Of a stretch of 48,125 bases of DNA, positions 42,482 through 48,125 are shown piece after piece. The stretch is from an uncultured Dokdonia sp. (GTDB taxonomy: Bacteria > Bacteroidota > Bacteroidia > Flavobacteriales > Flavobacteriaceae). A program made the position numbers and the translations under genes. How positions within the stretch are numbered: position 1 is the stretch's first letter; every line of letters starts with the position of its first letter. Below the pieces are notes generated by a model. The model was not told where the DNA came from. It saw only the letters and a program-made list of their open reading frames with translations, and searched no databases. The DNA is taken from NCBI RefSeq assembly GCF_947492815.1, contig NZ_CANLOB010000034.1, forward strand, positions 1 to 48,125, written 5' to 3'.

Positions 42482-43175
42482 TCTATCTATCATTTTTATG
42501 AGTACAATACTTAGTGCTCAAGAGAATGAAGAAACTACAGAAACAGACAGTAAAGAGACCACATCACAAAATGTTCAGTATTATGGATTGCGCGTAGGAA
42601 TTGACCTTTCAAAACCTGTACGCAGCTTTCTAGATGATCAGTATACTGGTCTTGAAATTGTAGGAGACTTTAGAGTGAGCAATCGTTATTATATAGCTGT
42701 AGAATTAGGAAATGAAACATTTACAGTAGATGAGTTTTCTAATATAGATGTAACCTCTTCTGGTTCTTATATAAAAGCTGGATTTAACTATAATGCTTAT
42801 AATAATTGGTTTGGCATGAACAACCTTATTTATGCAGGAGTTCGTGCTGGTTTTTCAACATTTACTCAAGATTTAAATACGTATATAATTTCTACATCCA
42901 ATACTTTCTTTGAAGAAGATATACGCACAGAAACTAGAGAGTTTGATGGCTTAAATGCTACTTGGTTAGAATTTCAATTAGGTATTCAAACAGAATTATT
43001 CAGTAATTTCTATTTAGGAATCAATCTTCAGGTTAAAAATAGAATTACTGAGACAGAGCCTGATGGATTTGAAAATGTATACATTCCTGGATTTGGAAAA
43101 ACTACAGACGCCAGTAAGTTTGGTGTTGGTTATGGATATACACTATCTTATCTTATTCCTATTTTCAAAAAATAA
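42447..43175 (+). CDS. DUF6048 family outer-membrane-like protein
   Basis: A 242-residue protein with a signal peptide (ending LSAQENEE). Alternating beta strands such as YYGLRVGIDLSKP, NWFGMNNLIYAGVRAGFSTF and YTLSYLIPIFKK suggest a small outer-membrane beta-barrel. It matches DUF6048. It overlaps DUF6452 by 35 nt in another frame, so translation is probably coupled and the two may form an envelope complex. Function unknown. Confidence 0.8.
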   Translation: MRLQHIFKFFISLSIIFMSTILSAQENEETTETDSKETTSQNVQYYGLRVGIDLSKPVRSFLDDQYTGLEIVGDFRVSNRYYIAVELGNETFTVDEFSNIDVTSSGSYIKAGFNYNAYNNWFGMNNLIYAGVRAGFSTFTQDLNTYIISTSNTFFEEDIRTETREFDGLNATWLEFQLGIQTELFSNFYLGINLQVKNRITETEPDGFENVYIPGFGKTTDASKFGVGYGYTLSYLIPIFKK

Positions 43176-43191
43176 GAATGTGTTTTGGGTC

Positions 43192-43265
43192 CGCTTTCGC
43201 GAAATCTAGCTTGCGAGACCTGCCTTCCGACAGATAGGCTCACAACCAAAAGGGAGAACGCAGGG
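43192..43265. repeat. Degenerate composite palindromic repeats
   Basis: A half-decayed palindrome (CGCTTTCGCGAAA, 43,192-43,204) is followed by CCTGCCTTCCGACAGATAGG, an imperfect dyad resembling other dispersed palindromic repeats of Flavobacteriia. It lies between convergent genes (DUF6048 and FkbM) where a terminator would be expected. Confidence 0.45.
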
Positions 43266-43279
43266 TTAAAACCTATGAC

Positions 43280-44128
43280 TTATTTTTCTTTCGTAAATAA
43301 TAGGTCGTCTGCTGTTTCACTAGTATATAATGAATCGAGAAAAGAAAGAAACGCTTCTTTAGAAGTGTGTAAGTCTATTTCCTTTTTCTGTCCCACAAAT
43401 CGAACCTTATCAAAATGAGGAAGAATAAGGTCTACAAATTCTTTATTAGTCGCTCCTGATACATTTTTAAGATGATGTGGTACATATTCAATGTATAGCA
43501 TCTTAACGTCTGTCAAAATATCTTGCATTCCTTGCAATGCAAAGTATTCAGCTCCTTCTATATCAACAATAATATGATCTGGTTTCGGTAAGTTTTCTTT
43601 TTGAATATGATCATCTAAACGAATCATAGCTACCTCTACCGTATCTGGATTATCATGAGAATACAAATAACTATCCTTTAAAGGTTTTATCTTACTCCCC
43701 CCACTATTCAATGTATTCTTATAGAAAGAAATTTTCTTTTCGGCATCTCCTACGGCAAAATTAAAAAGCGTTGCATTCTCTAAATCATTTATCAATACAT
43801 TTTTAGAGACATATCCAAAGGTATCTGGGTTTGCCTCATATCCAACAATCGTTTTACACTGTTTTCCTATAGGAACCAAGAGTGTTCCAATATGAGTTCC
43901 TAATACATATACTGTATCATCCTTATGAATATAGGTTAATAGTTCTTTAATCTCTGAAATATTCCATCCTCCTTTAAAACCAAGATAACGCCCTATTGTA
44001 TAATCATCTATAGGTGCTAGTATCATTCCATTTTCAGTATCATAAATAACACCTTTTGCATGATCTCCTAATACTTTTTTTCGAAGTTTTATTTTAAACT
44101 GACGCTTCTTAACCTTTATTTTTCTCAT
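43280..44128 (-). CDS. FkbM family methyltransferase
   Basis: A 282-residue cytoplasmic SAM-dependent methyltransferase. It shows the glycine-rich motif VYVLGTHIGTLLVPIG, the acidic VGYEANPDTF and the FkbM signature IIVDIEGAEYFALQGM. Family members O-methylate sugars, natural products or other small molecules; the substrate here is unknown. It lies 24 nt downstream of the RlmL-like gene on the same strand and is probably co-transcribed with it. Confidence 0.88.
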   Translation of the reverse strand: MRKIKVKKRQFKIKLRKKVLGDHAKGVIYDTENGMILAPIDDYTIGRYLGFKGGWNISEIKELLTYIHKDDTVYVLGTHIGTLLVPIGKQCKTIVGYEANPDTFGYVSKNVLINDLENATLFNFAVGDAEKKISFYKNTLNSGGSKIKPLKDSYLYSHDNPDTVEVAMIRLDDHIQKENLPKPDHIIVDIEGAEYFALQGMQDILTDVKMLYIEYVPHHLKNVSGATNKEFVDLILPHFDKVRFVGQKKEIDLHTSKEAFLSFLDSLYTSETADDLLFTKEK

Positions 44129-44152
44129 ATCTAAGTACAGATAAAATCGTAT

Positions 44153-45322
44153 TTATGATTGTTGGTGTTTTGCTTTTCGGCTTCCTTCGTACATTTCATA
44201 TTTTACAAATCTACTCTCTAAGCTACCATTATATAACTTAATTTTTCGACTTGGCCGTAATCCCACATGCTTTAAAGCTTCCATATTAGAGGTAATAAAC
44301 CATGCATGTGATCCTGGATAACTAGATTTGAGTGTATCTCCAATTTCTGCATAAAAAGCTTCCATGGCAATAGGTAATCGTTCTCCATAAGGAGGATTAA
44401 ACACCAATTGCAAAAAGTCATTTCCTTCTTTTTTAGAATCAAAGAAGTTTTGCTCTTTAATGGTTATAAAATCTTGTAGCTGTGCATTTTTAACATTATC
44501 TCTTGCTTTACTTATCACTGAAGGCGCTTTATCGTACCCTATAATTTTATATTTAAAATCTTTTACTTTTTTAAGTGCAGATTCTTCAATAAGATCATAT
44601 AAATCTGGATCCCAATCGTCCCATTTTTCAAAGGCAAATTCTTTTCTATTCAAGTTAGCAGGTACATTTGCTGCAATCATTGCTGCTTCTATAAGCATTG
44701 TTCCACTACCACACATAGGGTCTAGTAAATCACTCTGTCCTTCCCATCCACTCATCAATATTAATCCTGCAGCAAGTGCTTCATTAATAGGAGCAATATT
44801 AGTTGACGTTCTATACCCTCTATGATGCAAAGAAGCACCACTACTATCTAGAGAGATGGTACACCAATATCCTTGTATATGTACATTAAGACGCACATCT
44901 GGATGTTTTGTATCTACATCTGGTCGTACATCTTCTTCTTTTCTAAATTTATCTACAATGGCATCTTTTACCTTAAAAGACACATATTGTGAGTGTGTAA
45001 ATATATCACCACTCACGGTCGCATTAATAGCAAACGTAGTTTTGACATTCATAAAAGAACGCAGATTCATTTTTTGAACGCGACGGTATAGTTCATCTTC
45101 GTTCATAGCTCGGAATTCTGCTATAGGTTTCAAAATTTTAATAGCTGTACGACAACAAAGATTTGCCTTATACATAAAACCCTTATCCCCTTCAAAAGAA
45201 ACATTACGCACACCTACTTCTACATTTCCAGCACCTAGATTGCGTAATTCATTTGCCAAGATTTTTTCGAAGCCATAAAATGTTTTGGCTACCATCCTAA
45301 AGTTTTGGTTTCGTCCACTCAT
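44153..45322 (-). CDS. THUMP-domain 23S rRNA guanine-N2 methyltransferase (RlmL-like)
   Basis: About 389 residues from the ATG at 45,322 (MSGRNQNFRMVAKTFYGFE). A longer frame to 45,352 adds ten hydrophobic residues and is less likely. The N-terminal THUMP region (about 1-160) is followed by a SAM-binding RNA methylase domain with LLDPMCGSGTMLIEAA and the catalytic NPPYGER. This is the single-domain form equivalent to the N-terminal half of E. coli RlmKL (m2G2445 of 23S rRNA). It diverges from the ZIP transporter gene across 54 nt. Confidence 0.88.
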   Translation of the reverse strand: MSGRNQNFRMVAKTFYGFEKILANELRNLGAGNVEVGVRNVSFEGDKGFMYKANLCCRTAIKILKPIAEFRAMNEDELYRRVQKMNLRSFMNVKTTFAINATVSGDIFTHSQYVSFKVKDAIVDKFRKEEDVRPDVDTKHPDVRLNVHIQGYWCTISLDSSGASLHHRGYRTSTNIAPINEALAAGLILMSGWEGQSDLLDPMCGSGTMLIEAAMIAANVPANLNRKEFAFEKWDDWDPDLYDLIEESALKKVKDFKYKIIGYDKAPSVISKARDNVKNAQLQDFITIKEQNFFDSKKEGNDFLQLVFNPPYGERLPIAMEAFYAEIGDTLKSSYPGSHAWFITSNMEALKHVGLRPSRKIKLYNGSLESRFVKYEMYEGSRKAKHQQS

Positions 45323-45376
45323 ATACCACAAAAATACATTAATTTTACCCACACAACCTTACAAAACAAATAACCT

Positions 45377-46045
45377 TTGACTGCAATCTTATTACCTCTT
45401 TTTGCTGTTATAGCTGGATTTTTAATTGCGCTAGTGCTGAAACCGTCTATTGGCAGTAAAATCAGCATATTACTATCCTTTAGTGGTGCCTTTTTATTAT
45501 CTACAATTATTTTTGAATCGTTGCCTGAAGTTTATAGTAATCAAGATAATGAAATAGGGATTTTTATAGTCGCGGGATTACTCATGCAAATCCTATTAGA
45601 GTTTAGCTCCAAAGGAGCTGAACATGGACATACTCATCAAACGAATAGGGATAATTTTCCTTGGTTACTCTTTATAAGTTTATCCATACATGCCCTTATA
45701 GAAGGGTTCCCTGTTTCTGAAAATGACCATATGTTATATGGAATTGTAGTTCATAAATTACCTATTGCTATTATTATTTCTTCATTCCTACTTGCTTCTA
45801 AAATAAAGTTATGGAAATCTATTATGTTCATAATAGTTTTTGCTTTAATGACCCCTTTAGGTAGCTATATTAACCAACAAGCTTTTATTTTAGAATCTTA
45901 TAAAACATCTATCAATGCTTTTGTTATAGGAGTACTTCTTCATGTCTCAACTACAATACTTTTTGAAAGCTCCAAAAACCATCAATTTAACGCCTCAAAA
46001 CTAGCAGTTATCATTTTAGGGTTTATTATTGCGTATTATCTATAA
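45377..46045 (+). CDS. ZIP family metal transporter
   Basis: A 222-residue membrane protein with about seven hydrophobic helices. It has a His-rich loop (EHGHTHQTNRDNF) and the ZIP metal motifs SIHALIEGFP and VVHKLPIAI in adjacent helices. It imports zinc, iron or manganese; selectivity is not readable from sequence. The start is a TTG at 45,377, since the next in-frame Met is far inside the protein. The opening TAILLPLFAVIAGFLIA is a plausible first helix. Confidence 0.85.
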   Translation: MTAILLPLFAVIAGFLIALVLKPSIGSKISILLSFSGAFLLSTIIFESLPEVYSNQDNEIGIFIVAGLLMQILLEFSSKGAEHGHTHQTNRDNFPWLLFISLSIHALIEGFPVSENDHMLYGIVVHKLPIAIIISSFLLASKIKLWKSIMFIIVFALMTPLGSYINQQAFILESYKTSINAFVIGVLLHVSTTILFESSKNHQFNASKLAVIILGFIIAYYL

Positions 46046-46146
46046 ACAGGATTTTCTTACTAATAAGCGCTGTAATAACGAAGCTAAAATTTTGTTAAGT
46101 ATAATTTATCATCTAATTTTAGACCCTCACTAAAAAAACAATTACA

Positions 46147-47136
46147 ATGGGGAAAAAATTATTTATAGCAGTATTTGCTATCCTACTTATTATAAGTTGT
46201 AGTACTGACAACGAAGACAATCAAACAGTAACCATAGACGAAAGTATTCCAGAGATCGCAAACTTAGTAACGCATGTTGCTGCAACAGAATTTGACGATT
46301 CAGCGCAAGGAAAATATGTAGGTGTATTTGGTCATTATCAAAATTCAGATTTACACGGTAAAATATACATTAACGCTGGCATGGATACTAGGTATTCAGC
46401 ACTTATTGAGCTTGTAAACGGAGAGACTTTAAAATTTAAAGGAGTTCCTCAATCTAGAAGTGCCGAAATTATTTATTTTGAAGGAGAAGCAGGAAGTTTC
46501 GATATCAATTTTGAAGATTATACAAATCCACAAGCATCTAACGTGTTTATCAATAGTGTAAATACAGAAGCATATATTACACTTGTTAAAAGTACACAAG
46601 GGTCAGATCCTTTAGTTTTTATGGGAACATACGTAGATGACATGGATGCTACATTTTTTGGAAATTGGGATTTAATTGCAAATCCTGCCACAATTACAAG
46701 TACTCCTTTTACAACAACGATATCAGGTTTTTCTGTTAGTGGAAATGCAGTGTCTCAAGAGGTTGTAACCATGTCTATAAGTCATGCAGGTTCTACAGAT
46801 CCTTTTGTGATAAATGAAGCAGATGATTTTGATACAAATGCTGCTGCAGGTTGCACACCAGTAGGTGTAGATATACCAACTACAGAACCTGTGATCGCAG
46901 ATATTATTGTAACTGCACCTTTTCCTTTAGGTGATGTTGCAGATGTTCTAAGCGCAGGAGGGCAAACTTCTATGATCAATGGTATAGAAGCTACTTGGAA
47001 CTTTAACTATACTTCATCAGTAACCAATCCTCTAGGTGCAGATCTACCTGAAACATACATAAATAATGATTGTAGTGCTGCTACATCAGGAACTTGGTCT
47101 TGGAATGGAAGAACTGGTACTACTACAGCTTTATAA
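46147..47136 (+). CDS. Lipoprotein of unknown function
   Basis: A 329-residue protein. MGKKLFIAVFAILLIISC is a lipoprotein signal, followed by STDNEDNQ, acidic enough for surface export. The rest is beta-rich, with Ala/Thr/Ser-rich segments, two late Cys (AAGCTPVG, NNDCSAATSG) and a C-terminal GTWSWNGRTGTTTAL. I do not recognise the family. It stands alone between the ZIP gene and its own strong terminator. Confidence 0.75.
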   Translation: MGKKLFIAVFAILLIISCSTDNEDNQTVTIDESIPEIANLVTHVAATEFDDSAQGKYVGVFGHYQNSDLHGKIYINAGMDTRYSALIELVNGETLKFKGVPQSRSAEIIYFEGEAGSFDINFEDYTNPQASNVFINSVNTEAYITLVKSTQGSDPLVFMGTYVDDMDATFFGNWDLIANPATITSTPFTTTISGFSVSGNAVSQEVVTMSISHAGSTDPFVINEADDFDTNAAAGCTPVGVDIPTTEPVIADIIVTAPFPLGDVADVLSAGGQTSMINGIEATWNFNYTSSVTNPLGADLPETYINNDCSAATSGTWSWNGRTGTTTAL

Positions 47137-47162
47137 ATTAGAGTATAGTTCATAATAATACA

Positions 47163-47199
47163 AATGAGGATTCATAAGTTGTGAATCCTCATTATTTTT
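47163..47199 (+). terminator. Terminator of the lipoprotein gene
   Basis: AATGAGGATTCA (47,163-47,174) and TGAATCCTCATT (47,182-47,193) form a perfect 12-bp stem followed by ATTTTT, 27 nt after the lipoprotein stop. The GTG at 47,181 lies in this stem, which argues against it as a start for the next gene. Confidence 0.85.
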
Positions 47200-47204
47200 A
47201 TACC

Positions 47205-47633
47205 ATGTTTAGTAAAGAGCAATCAAAAGAAATACGACAACAGTTTTGGATATTTTTTGATAAACGATATCCTAGAAAATGGCTTTTGTATCATACAGGT
47301 ATTAAAGATGTGAGCCTAAAGTTTGATTTTGACACAAAAAAAGCAATCGTAGCCATAGATTGCACCTCTAACGATGAAATTTACAGAACATATTATTTTG
47401 ACAAACTCTTAAGTCTCAAAAACATTCTTAAAGAAGAAGTATCTTCAGACCTTAAATTTGAAGAACATTATTTACTTCCTAGCGGCAAATCCATTTCTCG
47501 TTGTTATCTTCAATTAGAAGGAGTTAATATTCACAATAAAAATACATGGCCAGTAGTATTTGATTTTTTTAATACTTACATGGATAAACTGGAGCATTTT
47601 TATATCGAATACAAAGATTATATTACTTCTTAA
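47205..47633 (+). CDS. DUF4268-like protein
   Basis: 142 residues from the ATG at 47,205; the upstream GTG lies inside the preceding terminator. A charged, aromatic-rich protein (SKEQSKEIRQQFWIFFDKRY, PRKWLLYHTGIKD) that resembles the DUF4268 domain, an alpha/beta fold related to nuclease-like proteins in some restriction and phage-associated contexts. No catalytic motif or partner gene can be pointed to, and the neighbours are unrelated. Function unknown. Confidence 0.75.
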   Translation: MFSKEQSKEIRQQFWIFFDKRYPRKWLLYHTGIKDVSLKFDFDTKKAIVAIDCTSNDEIYRTYYFDKLLSLKNILKEEVSSDLKFEEHYLLPSGKSISRCYLQLEGVNIHNKNTWPVVFDFFNTYMDKLEHFYIEYKDYITS

Positions 47634-47852
47634 ATAAAAAATTCTCTAACACTTATTCTTTATTTTTTGCTTACGCGAAAAGCAAATTAGGTTCTTTCAA
47701 TAAAAAAATCATATATCGTACTACATAAAAGGTAGGAGTTTTTACTCTTATCTTGTTTATATACTATACATTCTTATTTTAATGAAACATAAAGTAAGTA
47801 GGTAATTAGACAATCTGCCCCTAAAAAGAAACATTAAAAGACATGTAACCTC

Positions 47853-47886
47853 AAAATCCTGGCTATAAATAGTCAGGATTTTTTAG
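47853..47886 (+). terminator. Terminator-like hairpin
   Basis: AAAATCCTG (47,853-47,861) and CAGGATTTT (47,874-47,882) form a stem extended inward by CTAT/ATAG and followed by TTTT. It lies 220 nt after the DUF4268-like gene and may end that transcript or an unseen small RNA. Confidence 0.6.
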
Positions 47887-48044
47887 TTAAGTTATTTATA
47901 CTATATCTCTAATAAGTTATAGAGATATTCTTCCTTTTCTCGCTTTCGCGAAAAAACAATTAGCATGTATCTCTTGTAAAATGAAATGAGATGTTAAGAC
48001 CAAGATGATCTTTATCGTTTTGCTTTAAGTTTACAGTATAAAAA

Positions 48045-48074
48045 AAGATCTAACACATAATTGTATTAGACCTT
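48045..48074 (-). terminator. Terminator for a minus-strand gene beyond the right edge
   Basis: AAGATCTAACACA pairs with TTGTATTAGACCTT with two mismatches. On the minus strand it is followed by a T-run (plus-strand A's at 48,041-48,046), so it should end a transcript entering from the right. Confidence 0.6.
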
Positions 48075-48125
48075 AAAAAAGCGATGTCTCTACGCTCCAC
48101 TCGATGTAGCACTCTCCTTCATAAA

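Larger units (their letters stand above)
47634..48125. other. Gene-poor right end of the window
   Basis: No credible complete gene. It holds a degenerate palindrome (GCTTACGCGAAAAGC, about 47,669), a half copy (CGCTTTCGCGAAA, 47,941-47,953), a terminator (47,853-47,886) and a perfect 9-bp inverted repeat ATATCTCTA/TAGAGATAT (47,903-47,911 and 47,920-47,928). The last 50 nt resemble a dispersed GTAGAGAC-type repeat or the end of a minus-strand gene beyond the edge. Confidence 0.45.

Noticed and set aside
43185..43418. 77-residue plus-strand ORF
   Set aside because: It runs through degenerate repeats and then antisense into the FkbM gene.
44460..44825. 121-residue plus-strand ORF inside the RlmL-like gene
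   Set aside because: Antisense shadow of the conserved SAM-binding domain.
47181..47204. GTG start for the DUF4268-like gene
   Set aside because: The codon lies in the stem of the preceding gene's terminator; ATG at 47,205 is adequate.
1..48125. CRISPR-like interpretation of the dispersed palindrome
   Set aside because: Copies are thousands of bases apart with no regular spacers and no cas genes.
48076..48125. C-terminal end of a minus-strand protein at the right edge
   Set aside because: A short open frame ending in a stop exists, but it is only about 12 codons and resembles a dispersed repeat; not enough to call a gene.

Overview
The window is a 48 kb piece of chromosome from a member of the Flavobacteriaceae (phylum Bacteroidota), probably marine. 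The evidence is low-GC DNA, at least four proteins with type IX secretion (T9SS) C-terminal sorting domains, a CarboxypepD_reg/TonB outer-membrane receptor, lipoproteins with acidic export signals after the lipid cysteine, Bacteroidota-type -7 boxes (TAnnTTTG), and families largely restricted to this group (DUF6452, DUF6048, DUF6768-like, CCC-motif membrane protein). No rRNA, tRNA, insertion sequence, CRISPR array or prophage gene was seen. A palindrome, CGCTTTCGCGAAAGCG, is scattered through the whole window, between genes and inside them.

Layout. 1-1,080 is a patch of small GG-leader peptide genes, one intact and at least two decayed. 1,116-12,220 is mainly minus-strand: a YifB/ComM-type AAA ATPase, a secreted GH13 alpha-amylase with two starch-binding-like modules, then a tightly packed operon tilS-dsbD-CocE-type peptidase with a small membrane protein at its head. 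12,221-22,467 holds an acyl-CoA carboxylase carboxyltransferase subunit, an envelope lipoprotein, an M23 peptidase plus TonB-dependent receptor pair, an acetyltransferase, a cysteine desulfurase, a calcium-repeat lipoprotein and an Smr-domain protein. 22,578-28,274 holds a T9SS surface protein with an acidic low-complexity segment, two small membrane proteins, ornithine aminotransferase, and an ECF sigma factor with a coupled membrane protein.

28,414-40,500 is the accessory region and the most interesting part. It looks like a duplicated module. Each copy has a terminator-flanked T9SS surface protein on the minus strand, a divergent membrane-spanning TPR/AraC-type regulator on the plus strand, and one or two short GG-leader peptides directly downstream of the regulator. 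The first copy also has a GG-leader peptide between the regulator and the surface protein. The two regulators are close paralogues and share a two-part upstream motif with identical spacing. The downstream peptides share a leader resembling Bacteroidota class I lanthipeptide precursors. No modification enzyme, leader peptidase or exporter is present in the window. A membrane-anchored regulator sensing a secreted peptide is a reasonable hypothesis, but it is inference.

40,565-48,125 returns to housekeeping and hypothetical genes: rlmD with a DUF6452/DUF6048 pair, an FkbM methyltransferase, an RlmL-like rRNA methyltransferase, a ZIP metal transporter, a lipoprotein and a DUF4268-like protein. 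The window ends in a gene-poor stretch with a terminator for a minus-strand gene beyond the right edge.
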